64,000 bases of DNA from Halobacillus sp. Marseille-P3879 (GTDB lineage: Bacteria > Bacillota > Bacilli > Bacillales > Halobacillaceae), in the NCBI RefSeq assembly GCF_900240285.1, contig NZ_OESS01000004.1, forward strand, positions 1 through 64,000, given 5' to 3'. The notes under the pieces are model-generated. The model searched no databases and was not told the origin of the DNA. It saw only the letters and a program-made list of their open reading frames with translations. The translations under genes were made by a program, and so were the position numbers. Of this stretch, positions 1 to 8,154 are shown one piece after another; the stretch's first letter is position 1, and each line of letters begins with the position of its first letter.

Positions 1-207
1 CGAGAGAAGGTGTTACCCGGCATTAGCCCCGGTTTCCCGGGGTTATTCCGGTCTTACAGGCAGGTTGCCCACGTGTTACTCACCCGTCCGCCGCTCATTC
101 CACCAGCGTCACCCCCGAAGGGGATCAACTGGTTTCCTGCGCTCGACTTGCATGTATTAGGCACGCCGCCAGCGTTCGTCCTGAGCCAGGATCAAACTCT
201 CCATAAA
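1..207 (-). rRNA. rrs: 16S ribosomal RNA, 5' end only (partial)
   Basis: Read on the minus strand, the sequence gives the universal 16S start (GAGAGTTTGATCCTGGCTCAG) followed by the V1 region and GAGTAACACGTGGGCAACC. Only about the first 205 bases are inside the window; the gene runs off the left edge. The V1 hairpin is of the short Bacillaceae type. The 120 bases upstream contain a TATAAT (265-270, minus strand) and a TTGAAAACTGAACG-like rRNA leader, so the operon may be read both from its own promoter and from the tRNA array upstream. Confidence 0.97.
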
Positions 208-330
208 AGTTGAGAATGACTTGCTCATTTGCACACCGAATGTGCTTGTTTTACTTCCTTCTATATTATAGAAAGAAAGAATTGACGTACTGGTTGGTTC
301 GTTCAGTTTTCAAAGATCAAAAAGACTTAA

Positions 331-407
331 TGGTGGGCCTGAGTGGACTTGAACCACCGACCTCACGCTTATCAGGCGTGCGCTCTGACCAACTGAGCTA
401 CAGGCCC
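331..407 (-). tRNA. tRNA-Ile (GAT anticodon)
   Basis: A full cloverleaf reads on the minus strand with acceptor GGGCCTG/CAGGCCC, a TTCAAGT T-loop and anticodon GAT; CCA is encoded. It is the last tRNA before the 16S gene. Confidence 0.97.
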
Positions 408-427
408 CAATGGTAGTAAAGATTTAA

Positions 428-501
428 TGGAGCGGGTGAAGGGAATCGAACCCTCGTCATCAGCTTGGAAGGCTGAGGTTTTACCATTAAACTACACCCG
501 C
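428..501 (-). tRNA. tRNA-Gly (TCC anticodon)
   Basis: The minus strand gives acceptor GCGGGTG/CACCCGC, TTCGATT T-loop, anticodon TCC and encoded CCA. Its 5' half and upstream flank are repeated about 144 bases further left in the genomic sense (615-661). Confidence 0.97.
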
Positions 502-614
502 GTTTATAAAGTTTCATTATCTTTGTATGTTCATGCCTCTTCCTCTAAAAGATTAATCAAGGAAGCGGATCCGTCGAGGCAACTCGTAGCTTATTCGGTT
601 GAAGCCTCGCTCGT

Positions 615-661
615 GGCTGAGGTTTTACCATTAAACTACATCCACATTTATAAAGTTTCAT
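615..661 (-). pseudogene. Truncated tRNA-Gly copy (5' half only)
   Basis: This 47-base segment matches 471-517 at 44 of 47 positions. It covers the 5' acceptor strand, D arm and 5' side of the anticodon stem of tRNA-Gly plus 16 bases of upstream flank. The anticodon, variable loop and T arm are missing. Two of the three changes fall in the acceptor strand, so it cannot be a working tRNA. It sits between the tRNA-Pro and intact tRNA-Gly genes. Confidence 0.85.
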
Positions 662-684
662 AGTTTCAGTTTTGTGAGCATCCA

Positions 685-761
685 TGGTCGGGAAGACAGG
701 ATTCGAACCTGCGACCCCTTGGTCCCAAACCAAGTGCTCTACCAAGCTGAGCTACTTCCCG
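685..761 (-). tRNA. tRNA-Pro (TGG anticodon)
   Basis: The minus strand gives acceptor CGGGAAG/CTTCCCG, TTCGAAT T-loop, anticodon TGG and encoded CCA. Confidence 0.97.
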
Positions 762-768
762 TAAGTAA

Positions 769-845
<77 letters not shown>

Positions 846-917
846 CTTTTGAAGCGACAATATCTAATATATCATGTTTCAGCTTGTAATGCAATAACTT
901 TTTTATTTAAAGCTTAG

Positions 918-1001
<84 letters not shown>

Positions 1002-1044
1002 TAATTGAAATAGTTGGGTAAGCAGCAAAGCTAACTTACTAAAG

Positions 1045-1126
1045 TGCGGGTGGAGGGACTTGAACCCCCACGCTGTGAAGCACTAGATCCTAAATCTAGC
1101 GTGTCTGCCAATTCCACCACACCCGC
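1045..1126 (-). tRNA. tRNA-Leu (TAG anticodon)
   Basis: A class II tRNA with acceptor GCGGGTG/CACCCGC, long variable arm and anticodon TAG. CCA is not encoded. Confidence 0.96.
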
Positions 1127-1133
1127 GAATAAA

Positions 1134-1209
1134 TGGTGAGCCATGGAGGGCTCGAACCTCCGACCCTCTGATTAAAAGTCAGATGCTCTACCAGCTGAGC
1201 TAATGGCTC
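1134..1209 (-). tRNA. tRNA-Lys (TTT anticodon)
   Basis: The minus strand gives acceptor GAGCCAT/ATGGCTC, TTCGAGC T-loop, anticodon TTT and encoded CCA. Confidence 0.97.
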
Positions 1210-1338
1210 TTAATAATAAGTGATTCTCGTAAGTTTGGTTATGATGCTCGTCGTGTTGCAAGCTGTTTTGCTTTTTTAAGCACAAGAATCATCATATAAC
1301 TTCTAGAAAGAAAAGTCAACCTTTTTTTCAAAAGAAAA

Positions 1339-1413
1339 TGGCTGGGCTAGCTGGATTCGAACCAGCGCATGACGGTACCAAAAACCGTTGCCTTACCGCT
1401 TGGCTATAGCCCA
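1339..1413 (-). tRNA. tRNA-Gln (TTG anticodon)
   Basis: The minus strand gives acceptor TGGGCTA/TAGCCCA, TTCGAAT T-loop, anticodon TTG and encoded CCA. Confidence 0.97.
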
Positions 1414-1421
1414 ACTATTAG

Positions 1422-1498
1422 TGGCGGTCCGGACGGGACTCGAACCCGCGACCTCCTGCGTGACAGGCAGGCATTCTAACCAACTGAACTACCGGACC
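1422..1498 (-). tRNA. tRNA-Asp (GTC anticodon)
   Basis: The minus strand gives acceptor GGTCCGG/CCGGACC, TTCGAGT T-loop, anticodon GTC and encoded CCA. Confidence 0.97.
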
Positions 1499-1520
1499 CC
1501 AAATAAATTACAAAAGAAAG

Positions 1521-1592
1521 TGACCCGTACGGGATTCGAACCCGTGTTACCGCCGTGAAAGGGCGGTGTCTTAACCACTTGACCAACGGGCC
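1521..1592 (-). tRNA. tRNA-Glu (TTC anticodon)
   Basis: The minus strand gives acceptor GGCCCGT/ACGGGTC (one G-U pair), TTCGAAT T-loop and anticodon TTC. CCA is not encoded. Confidence 0.96.
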
Positions 1593-1611
1593 ATTTTAGA
1601 CAAATAAAAAA

Positions 1612-1702
1612 TGGCGGAGAAGGAGGGATTTGAACCCTCGCGCCGCTTGCGCGACCTACACCCTTAGCAGGGGCGCCTCTTCAGCCACTTGAGTACTTCT
1701 CC
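1612..1702 (-). tRNA. tRNA-Ser (GCT anticodon)
   Basis: A class II tRNA with long variable arm, acceptor GGAGAAG/CTTCTCC, anticodon GCT and encoded CCA. Confidence 0.96.
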
Positions 1703-1706
1703 GTGA

Positions 1707-1781
1707 TGGCTCCACAGGTAGGATTCGAACCTACGACCGATCGGTTAACAGCCGATTGCTCTACCACTGAGCTACTGTGGA
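1707..1781 (-). tRNA. tRNA-Asn (GTT anticodon)
   Basis: The minus strand gives acceptor TCCACAG/CTGTGGA, TTCGAAT T-loop, anticodon GTT and encoded CCA. It is the first gene of the array, about 60 bases after a good promoter. Confidence 0.97.
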
Positions 1782-1841
1782 ATAATGTCGGATAAATTCG
1801 TTTTTAGAATTTATGTAAGTAATGTCAGCGACGTTTTATAT

Positions 1842-1868
1842 ATTATAACAATCGGTGTCGATTGTCAA
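1842..1868 (-). promoter_or_regulatory. SigmaA promoter of the tRNA array
   Basis: The minus strand reads TTGACA (1863-1868), then TATAAT (1842-1847) at 15 bases or TAATAT at 17. The sequence between the two boxes is an inverted repeat with 7-base arms, ACAATCG and CGATTGT, around GTGT. The promoter points at tRNA-Asn. Confidence 0.75.
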
Positions 1869-1980
1869 TAATATTTCTCTATTATTTTTAAAACAAAAGA
1901 GCTTGTCTCTCAAATCGATGTCCCTTTCCTTCAGGGCTTATTTAATTTAACACGGCGCACCCCTTTCGTCAATGGATTTA

Positions 1981-2427
1981 TTAAAGTTTTTTTAACTTCC
2001 CTTTACATTTGCCGCAGACGTATCTGGAAAGATTCATTCTTCTCTTGCGCATGTACTGCTGCTTACAGCTGCTGCATTGATATTGGTGGTAACTTTGTTT
2101 CTCTGAAGGAAGTGGTTTACAGTGCCGTGGAGAGCCGGTTTTTCTAAGAAGTTCCTTAAATGTCCGATCACCGTGCTTGTACCCTTTCCCTTCAATATGA
2201 AGGTGATAATGGCACAGTTCATGTTTAATAATTCCTTCAAATTCGGCTTTTCCTAGTTCGTCTAAATACTTTGGATTTAATTCAATCACCCGTTCTGATG
2301 GGAGATAGCGCCCCCCTGTCGTGCGTAACCTTCTATTAAATATCACTTGATCTGTAAATGGTTTTCCGAAATATTCTTTAGATAACTGGTCTGTCCATTG
2401 GTGTAAATTGAGTTCTGTTTGATACAA
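1981..2427 (-). CDS. SprT-like zinc metalloprotease-fold protein (YdcK family)
   Basis: The protein has 148 residues. It carries the SprT zinc motif HELCHYH and, near the C-terminus, two CxxC pairs (CSSC and CGKC) that form a zinc ribbon, as in the B. subtilis YdcK family. The substrate is unknown. I chose a TTG start at 2427 because GGGAGAGGG lies 10 bases before it. The ATG at 2454 lies only about six bases after a -10 box, so it would be at the transcript's first base with no ribosome-binding site. The gene sits between tex/cmpA and the tRNA array, as in B. subtilis. Confidence 0.85.
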   Translation of the reverse strand: MYQTELNLHQWTDQLSKEYFGKPFTDQVIFNRRLRTTGGRYLPSERVIELNPKYLDELGKAEFEGIIKHELCHYHLHIEGKGYKHGDRTFKELLRKTGSPRHCKPLPSEKQSYHQYQCSSCKQQYMRKRRMNLSRYVCGKCKGKLKKL

Positions 2428-2459
2428 AGCTGCACACCCTCTCCCTTTTTGCATACTTT

Positions 2460-2488
2460 ATTATAAATGGGTTCATTCCTAATTTCAA
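2460..2488 (-). promoter_or_regulatory. SigmaA promoter of the sprT-like gene
   Basis: TTGAAA (2483-2488), a 17-base spacer and TATAAT (2460-2465) read on the minus strand. It sets transcription to begin near 2453 and supports the TTG start of the gene downstream. Confidence 0.65.
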
Positions 2489-2504
2489 AAGGGAGGAGAT
2501 TTCT

Positions 2505-2618
2505 GTGCCTCGTTGGTTACAGAAGCAAATGTCGGATGCCTTTTTCAATAAAGATAAGTATCAAATCAAAATGCTGAATCAATGCTGGTACTTCTACCGC
2601 CATAAATATGAAAAATAA
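2505..2618 (+). CDS. cmpA: Cortex morphogenetic protein CmpA
   Basis: A 37-residue protein from a GTG start with GGGAGGAG eight bases ahead. The residues WLQKQM, NKDKYQIK and LNQCWYFYR match the tiny B. subtilis CmpA that I remember, which is encoded at the same place next to tex. In B. subtilis CmpA is made in the mother cell under SigE and delivers the coat protein SpoIVA to ClpXP when spore-envelope assembly fails (established knowledge). Its presence suggests the organism forms spores. It is divergent from the sprT-like gene, and its end overlaps the hairpin that terminates tex on the other strand. Confidence 0.9.
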   Translation: MPRWLQKQMSDAFFNKDKYQIKMLNQCWYFYRHKYEK

Positions 2619-2645
2619 CCCGGAAGAGAAAATCCCCCAGGTTAT
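2611..2645 (-). terminator. Intrinsic terminator of tex
   Basis: A 9-base stem with one mismatch (ATAACCCGG / CCAGGTTAT on the plus strand), followed on the minus strand by five T. It overlaps the last codons of cmpA on the other strand. Confidence 0.65.
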
Positions 2646-2652
2646 CTGTACT

Positions 2653-4812
2653 TTATTGTTTCAACATGGTTAAGGCGATACGCTGTTTCTTTATGTCTAC
2701 GGTGTCGACCCATACGGTGACAACGTCCCCTACAGATACTACGTCCATCGGATGCTTTACAAATTTGTTGGATAGCTTGGAGATATGCACTAATCCGTCC
2801 TGCTTCACTCCAATATCAACAAATACCCCAAAATCTACAACATTGCGAACCGTGCCTTCAAGCTCCATTCCCTGTTCTAAATCTTCCATTGATAAGACAT
2901 TCGTCTTCAACAGCGGTTTAGGAAGATCGTCACGAGGATCTCTCCCCGGTTCCCTGAGAGCTTTCACCATATCTTTTAACGTTGGTTCTCCTATTTCGAG
3001 CTCTGCAGCGGTGGAAGCGGGATCGAGCTGCCCTAGTTGATCACTTATTTCCTCATTTCCAATATCTGCCGGCGTGGCATTTACCATTTTCAACAAGTTT
3101 CGGGCTGCCCGGTAGCTTTCCGGGTGAACAGAAGTTTTATCTAAGGGGTCTTCCCCTTCTATGACTCGCAGGAACCCAATACTTTGTTCAAAAGTTTTAG
3201 CACCTAACCGTGGTATGTCTTTAAGCTGTTTACGGTTTGTGAATTTACCGAGCTCTTCTCGTTTTTTTACAACATTGTTGGCAACGGACTTGCTTAGCCC
3301 TGATACATATTGAAGTAACGATGGAGAAGCGGTGTTTACATTCACTCCGACCTGGTTAACCGTTGTTTCTACTACGAAAGTTAACGAATTATTTAATTTC
3401 TTCTGACCGACATCATGCTGATACTGCCCCACACCGATAGATTTCGGGTCAATTTTTACTAGCTCTGCCAGTGGATCCTGCACTCGTCTTGCGATCGATA
3501 CAGCACTTCTCTCTTCCACTTGCAAGTCCGGGAACTCTTCACGAGCCAGCTTAGAAGCAGAATACACACTAGCCCCAGCCTCATTAACGATCATATATGC
3601 AGCGTTCAAAGATTGGTTCTGAATCATGTCGGCGACGAATTGCTCCGTTTCCCGCGAAGCTGTACCGTTGCCGATAGCGATCAATTCTATAGGGTATTCC
3701 TTAAAAAATTCGAGTATTTTCTGTTCTGAACCCTTCACATCACTCTTAGGAGGTGTAGGATAAATTACAGAAATGTCCAGTACCTTACCCGTTTCATCAA
3801 TGACTGCTAGTTTACATCCTGTCCGGTAAGCAGGGTCCACACCAAGTACAACTTTTCCTTTCAGCGGCGGTTGAAGCAGTAAACTCTTTAAGTTGCTGGA
3901 GAATACTTCAATCGCCTTCTCTTCCGCCATTTCGGATAAGGTATTTCTAATTTCTCGCTCGACAGAAGGCTGAATTAGTCGCTTATAGCTGTCAGCAATG
4001 GATTCTTGAAGGATATCCCGAAGCTTGGGAGTAGTCGAGCGGTTGATCACTTGATCTTCAAGATATTTAACAATTTTTTCTTCAGGCGGGTGTACTGCCA
4101 CTTTCAGTACACCTTCCTTCTCTCCGCGGTTTAATGCTAATACACGGTGGGAGGCAATTGCTCGTACCGGCTCCTGGTATTCATAATACATTTCGAATAT
4201 TCCCTTTTCGTCATCCTCTACGTTCTTTCCTTTTGATTCAATGATGCCTGTTCGTGTAGTCTGCTGGCGTATATTTTCTCTGTAGACTGGATCGTCGGAA
4301 ATCCACTCCGCCAGAATATCATTCACACCTGCTCTTACATCATCGATGGTATGTAGCTTGTGCTCTTCTGAGAGAAACTGTTCCGCTTTTTCGTTAAAAT
4401 TAAATTCTTCCTGCTTCCACAGAAGCTGGGTTAAAGGCTCCAATCCTTTTTCCTTCGCTACTGTAGCCCTTGTGCGTCTCTTTTGTTTATATGGACGGTA
4501 CAAATCTTCTACTTTTTGAAGTTTATCGGCCTGCTCAATTTTCTGTTGAAGGTCTTCCGTTAATTTATCCTGTTCCTCAATAAGACGGATCACTTCTTCT
4601 TTGCGTTGAGCCAGGTTTTGGGCGTAGTTCCACTGATCTTCAATGGACTTAATCTGAACTTCATCCAGTCCGCCAGTTAATTCTTTTCGATAACGGGCAA
4701 TAAATGGGACGGTATTCCCTTCCGCTAATAGTTCAATAACTTGTTCGATCGGTTTAGCTGCCAGGCCGGTCTGCCTGGCTACGACTTGCGTTAGATTTTC
4801 TTTCTCGTTCAA
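2653..4812 (-). CDS. tex: Tex family RNA-binding transcription accessory protein
   Basis: 719 residues, the usual Tex length. The order is an N-terminal helical Tex region, a YqgF/RNase-H-like domain around 320-450 (GVDPAYRTGCK), helix-hairpin-helix repeats around 480-600 (NTASPSLLQYVSGL, IPRLGAKTFEQS) and a C-terminal S1 RNA-binding domain at about 645-715 (GTVRNVVDFGVFVDIG). Tex binds nucleic acids non-specifically in the cytoplasm and is linked to transcription fidelity and elongation-complex turnover. It follows rsbX on the same strand after a hairpin, the B. subtilis ydcI position. Confidence 0.95.
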   Translation of the reverse strand: MNEKENLTQVVARQTGLAAKPIEQVIELLAEGNTVPFIARYRKELTGGLDEVQIKSIEDQWNYAQNLAQRKEEVIRLIEEQDKLTEDLQQKIEQADKLQKVEDLYRPYKQKRRTRATVAKEKGLEPLTQLLWKQEEFNFNEKAEQFLSEEHKLHTIDDVRAGVNDILAEWISDDPVYRENIRQQTTRTGIIESKGKNVEDDEKGIFEMYYEYQEPVRAIASHRVLALNRGEKEGVLKVAVHPPEEKIVKYLEDQVINRSTTPKLRDILQESIADSYKRLIQPSVEREIRNTLSEMAEEKAIEVFSSNLKSLLLQPPLKGKVVLGVDPAYRTGCKLAVIDETGKVLDISVIYPTPPKSDVKGSEQKILEFFKEYPIELIAIGNGTASRETEQFVADMIQNQSLNAAYMIVNEAGASVYSASKLAREEFPDLQVEERSAVSIARRVQDPLAELVKIDPKSIGVGQYQHDVGQKKLNNSLTFVVETTVNQVGVNVNTASPSLLQYVSGLSKSVANNVVKKREELGKFTNRKQLKDIPRLGAKTFEQSIGFLRVIEGEDPLDKTSVHPESYRAARNLLKMVNATPADIGNEEISDQLGQLDPASTAAELEIGEPTLKDMVKALREPGRDPRDDLPKPLLKTNVLSMEDLEQGMELEGTVRNVVDFGVFVDIGVKQDGLVHISKLSNKFVKHPMDVVSVGDVVTVWVDTVDIKKQRIALTMLKQ

Positions 4813-4872
4813 TTCAAGAAGCCTCCTCGCGATACATTACTTCCCTATTGTATCAAATTTACCTCATTTAAT

Positions 4873-4910
4873 AAGGGACCCTATTTCTGATACGCAGAAT
4901 AAGGTCCCTT
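4873..4910 (-). terminator. Hairpin after rsbX
   Basis: A long imperfect hairpin with GGGACC/GGTCCC arms begins right after the rsbX stop. The T-run on the minus strand is short, so it may be a weak terminator separating the sigB operon from tex. Confidence 0.6.
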
Positions 4911-5507
4911 CTATTTATACTTCATGGCGATCAAGGTTGTATCATCATCCCGGTTCTCTCCATAAAGCTGCTTATATTGTTCTGTTATAAACTTCACATC
5001 TCGAGTCGACGTATGTTTCGCTGTTAATTTCCGGTCCTGGACTCCATCAGAAAACATCATAAAGACCATCCCTTCCTCGGCTTTACCCCGGCTCACCTTT
5101 AGTTTTTTAGGATAACCAGACAGGTAGCCCGCCAAAGGTATATTTCGGTTTCTATAACCATCACTATCAATGGTAATGATACCGATATTTCCTATAGAAG
5201 AGTATGAGTATGTGTTCTGGTTAAAATCGATTTTAAGTATGCCTAACACTACCCCACGCTTACTGAGTAAAGCATCATTGCATTTTTTTATAATCGATTC
5301 AATCGGAAGGTCTGGATATTTTTCAATAATATCCATAACTGCTTGGGAAGAATCCATAGCTAATTCTCCACTTCCCAGACCATCTGCTAACGCACAAACA
5401 AATTCATTTTCCGTCTCTTTATAATAATAACTATCTCCACAATAATAATTACCTTTCTTCGCCTTCTGATAAATGGAAATAGCTATTCTTGATAACTCGT
5501 CTTCCAC
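4911..5507 (-). CDS. rsbX: Serine phosphatase RsbX
   Basis: 198 residues with PP2C features: an N-terminal metal-binding segment (FVCALADGLGSGE, about 33-45) and a second one later (MFSDGVQD, about 150-157). RsbX removes phosphate from RsbS and RsbR and so resets the stressosome after stress. It is the last gene of the sigB operon and its start overlaps the sigB stop by one base, which suggests translational coupling. The order matches B. subtilis. Confidence 0.95.
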   Translation of the reverse strand: MEDELSRIAISIYQKAKKGNYYCGDSYYYKETENEFVCALADGLGSGELAMDSSQAVMDIIEKYPDLPIESIIKKCNDALLSKRGVVLGILKIDFNQNTYSYSSIGNIGIITIDSDGYRNRNIPLAGYLSGYPKKLKVSRGKAEEGMVFMMFSDGVQDRKLTAKHTSTRDVKFITEQYKQLYGENRDDDTTLIAMKYK

Positions 5508-6286
5508 TAGAATGCCTCAATCGACTCAGCTTGCAGAGCTTCTTTTAATTTTCTAAGGGCTCGACGTTGAAGGCGAGAAACGTGCATTTGCGAAATTCCA
5601 AGACGTTCACCAGTATCCTTTTGACTTAAATTCTCAAAATAGGTGCACTGCAGAATCTCCTGCTCACGTTCACTTAAAATAGGCAACACCTTCTGAAGGA
5701 GCATCTTCTGGTCAATCTGTTCATAGCCGCCTTCTGGATTCCCTATTAAATCAAGAATCGTAACGGTACTTCCGTCAGAATCTGCTTCAATTTTACGATC
5801 GACAGATAGAGCTTTATAGCTTTTGCCCATTTCCATCGTTTCAAGAACATCCTCTTCTGAAACCTCCAGGTAATCGGCAATTTCAATGACAGAAGGAGAC
5901 CGCTGAAGTTCACTAGTTAGATCTTCAGCTGCTTTTTTTATTTTAGGACCCAATTCTTTAATTCGACGGGGAACATGCACACTCCACGTCTTATCACGGA
6001 TAAACCGCTTAATCTCACCAATAATGGTAGGAATAGCGAACGATTCAAATGATTTACCAAAAGAGGGATCATATCTTCGAATCGCCGCTAACAAGCCAAG
6101 CATTCCTACCTGCACTAAATCTTCGTGAATGGTACTGTTTTTAGAATATTTTCTAGCAATGGATTCGACTAAATCATTGTAAACAAGGACGATTTTTTCC
6201 TGAACTTCTTCATCCCGTGGATTTTCTTGTAAATATTCGATCCAATCATAAACCTCATCATTATGATGTTGAGATCTGGTCGCCAT
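5507..6286 (-). CDS. sigB: RNA polymerase sigma factor SigB
   Basis: 259 residues. Region 2 contains QVGMLGLLAAIRRYDP and FESFAIPTIIGEIKRFIRD. Region 3 covers the VHVPRRIKELGPKI segment. Region 4 carries ILSEREQEILQ and the helix-turn-helix KDTGERLGISQMHVSRLQRR. I chose the ATG at 6286, which has GGGGTGG seven bases before it and gives the usual SigB length; the longer start at 6307 has no clear site. The gene overlaps the end of its anti-sigma factor rsbW by 26 bases. SigB drives the general stress regulon. Confidence 0.96.
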   Translation of the reverse strand: MATRSQHHNDEVYDWIEYLQENPRDEEVQEKIVLVYNDLVESIARKYSKNSTIHEDLVQVGMLGLLAAIRRYDPSFGKSFESFAIPTIIGEIKRFIRDKTWSVHVPRRIKELGPKIKKAAEDLTSELQRSPSVIEIADYLEVSEEDVLETMEMGKSYKALSVDRKIEADSDGSTVTILDLIGNPEGGYEQIDQKMLLQKVLPILSEREQEILQCTYFENLSQKDTGERLGISQMHVSRLQRRALRKLKEALQAESIEAF

Positions 6287-6734
6287 CTTGACCCACCCCA
6301 TTTTCATGAAGGTATTTTGTCATTAGAACAATAACTCCATATTTACTGTTAATTTCGACTTTATCCATTAACGCGTCAATCAAGAAGAGACCAAAACCAC
6401 CTTCCCGCAGCTCGCCAATATCATCCTTGTGCTGGTAAGGCCCTATATCTTCTTTGATTTCACCTAAATTAAAACTACCACCATGATCTGCAACCATGAC
6501 TTCAAGGCGGTCTTCATACACACCAAACCCAATCGTAATTTCGCCTTCTCCTGAGTCATTATAGGCGTGCTTTACAGCATTCGTAATTGCTTCGGAAATT
6601 GCGACCTTTAAATCTTCAATTTCTTCATAAGCAAATCCCATTCGATTGGCAATGCCCGATGTACTTAGACGGACGACACCCACATATTCCGCTTTTGCAG
6701 GGACTTTAACCTCGACAAAATCAAATGGTTCCAT
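6261..6734 (-). CDS. rsbW: Anti-sigma-B factor, serine kinase RsbW
   Basis: 157 residues of a GHKL-fold kinase: the N-box helix (ISEAITNAVKHAY) and the G1/G2 boxes (MVADHGGSF, EGGFGLFLIDALMD) are visible. RsbW binds SigB in unstressed cells and phosphorylates RsbV to keep it inactive. Its start lies two bases from the rsbV stop and its end overlaps sigB, so the three are probably co-translated. Confidence 0.96.
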   Translation of the reverse strand: MEPFDFVEVKVPAKAEYVGVVRLSTSGIANRMGFAYEEIEDLKVAISEAITNAVKHAYNDSGEGEITIGFGVYEDRLEVMVADHGGSFNLGEIKEDIGPYQHKDDIGELREGGFGLFLIDALMDKVEINSKYGVIVLMTKYLHENGVGQDGDQISTS

Positions 6735-6736
6735 GA

Positions 6737-7066
6737 TTACATTCCACCTCGTACAGTATTGTCTATATCCATAATCTCGGTTAAGCCAGTGATCTTGAAC
6801 AGACGGTGTACACGATCCTGCATATGCACTAATTTCAAGTTCGTATCATGCTCTTTTGTAGATTTCAAAGCACTAATAAACACACCTAACCCCGTAGAGT
6901 CCATATAGTTAACCTCTTGAAGGTCTACTTCTATAGTTTGTCCGTCTTCTTTGGTTAAAGGCAGCAGCGTATCCTTTAATTTCGGAGCTGTAAACGCATC
7001 TACTTCCCCGGCCAAAGATACCGTTGTCACTTTCTCCTTATTAGAAACATCTATCGATAAGTTCAT
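6737..7066 (-). CDS. rsbV: Anti-anti-sigma factor RsbV
   Basis: A 109-residue STAS protein. The phosphorylation site is in NYMDSTGLGVF, with Ser57 in the position RsbW phosphorylates in the family. The unphosphorylated form captures RsbW and frees SigB. An AGGGGGA-type binding site precedes the ATG. A SigB-type promoter lies just upstream (7112-7137), so this is the first gene of the autoregulated unit rsbV-rsbW-sigB-rsbX. Confidence 0.96.
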   Translation of the reverse strand: MNLSIDVSNKEKVTTVSLAGEVDAFTAPKLKDTLLPLTKEDGQTIEVDLQEVNYMDSTGLGVFISALKSTKEHDTNLKLVHMQDRVHRLFKITGLTEIMDIDNTVRGGM

Positions 7067-7111
7067 TTTTTATCCCCCTCCATTTCCGTAAATTGACCCA
7101 GTAGAAGATAG

Positions 7112-7137
7112 TTTCCCTTCACTAAACACGATTAAAC
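7112..7137 (-). promoter_or_regulatory. SigB-dependent promoter of rsbV-rsbW-sigB-rsbX
   Basis: The minus strand reads GTTTAA (7132-7137), 14 bases, then GGGAAA (7112-7117), close to the SigB consensus GTTTAA-N13/14-GGGWAW. The -35 box overlaps the rsbU stop codon. The position between rsbU and rsbV is the same as in B. subtilis, where this promoter gives positive autoregulation. Confidence 0.85.
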
Positions 7138-8142
7138 CCTTCTTTTTAAAATGATTAATGTAAAATCATCCCTTAAATGAAAATCCTGTAAACGTTCAAA
7201 ATGTTTATAAACCTGCTCTACCGTTTCCTGAGCAGGCAGGTGAGCATACTGCTGAATAATTTCAAGTACTTCTTCCTCTTCGATAAACCGATCTCCCTGA
7301 CGACATTCAGTAACTCCGTCCGTAAGCATAATAATCATGTCGCCAACCTCAATCTTCTTCGTGCACTGCTCATAAGTAGCTTCTGAAGAAACTCCCAGCA
7401 CTAAACCTGAAGCATCAATTTCTTCAAAATGGTTTTGTTCACTGTTATAGTAATAGCCTGGTTCATGACCTGCTGAAGAATATCGAAACGTATGATTATT
7501 CGTGTTATATAATCCATAAAACATAGTAATAAACATACTGGAATCCACATTTCGTTCCACCACCCGGTTCAAGCTGCCTAATATAACACCGGGATCCATT
7601 CGGTTTTCAGGGAAGCTGTCCATAGAATACTTGATCATAGACATACACAACGCTGCAGGTACGCCTTTACCTACAACGTCTGCTATAGCGATGCCAAGTG
7701 CCCCGTTATCATCCTTAACGAAGTGAAAGTAATCTCCATTCATTTGTTTAGCCGGTATACTTATAGCTCCGATTTCCAATCCATCAATCGCTGGTTTATC
7801 TGTCGCCAATAGTGTCTTCTGCATATTAGCTGCTACAGAAATTTCAGACTTTAATTCAAGCTGTTTTTCCCTTAATGACTGATATTCCTGATAAGCAAGA
7901 CCGTAAGAAATCATTGTTTCGAGTAAAAAATCCAGCGAAGACTGAATATGTTCCGGCATTTCAGGGTATAGCTCTTGTAAAGATTGAATATGCACATTAA
8001 TAATCTCTTCAGGTGAAATATTCTGCTGCATTGAATATTTACTGAATTGCTCTGCTTGATAGAGTGCTTGTTCATCTTTTGTCTCTATATATTGTTTCAT
8101 TAATTCTTTATAGTTTTCGAGATCGAGTTTTAATGTACTCAT
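7132..8142 (-). CDS. rsbU: PP2C-type phosphatase RsbU
   Basis: 336 residues. The first ~85 form the helical domain that binds RsbT, a short coiled segment follows, and the PP2C/SpoIIE-type phosphatase domain covers about 120-336 (GDYFHFVKDDNGALGIAIAD, MLTDGVTECR). RsbU dephosphorylates RsbV-P once RsbT is bound, carrying environmental stress signals. It sits 12 bases after rsbT. Confidence 0.95.
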   Translation of the reverse strand: MSTLKLDLENYKELMKQYIETKDEQALYQAEQFSKYSMQQNISPEEIINVHIQSLQELYPEMPEHIQSSLDFLLETMISYGLAYQEYQSLREKQLELKSEISVAANMQKTLLATDKPAIDGLEIGAISIPAKQMNGDYFHFVKDDNGALGIAIADVVGKGVPAALCMSMIKYSMDSFPENRMDPGVILGSLNRVVERNVDSSMFITMFYGLYNTNNHTFRYSSAGHEPGYYYNSEQNHFEEIDASGLVLGVSSEATYEQCTKKIEVGDMIIMLTDGVTECRQGDRFIEEEEVLEIIQQYAHLPAQETVEQVYKHFERLQDFHLRDDFTLIILKRRV

Positions 8143-8154
8143 TATAAACCTCCT

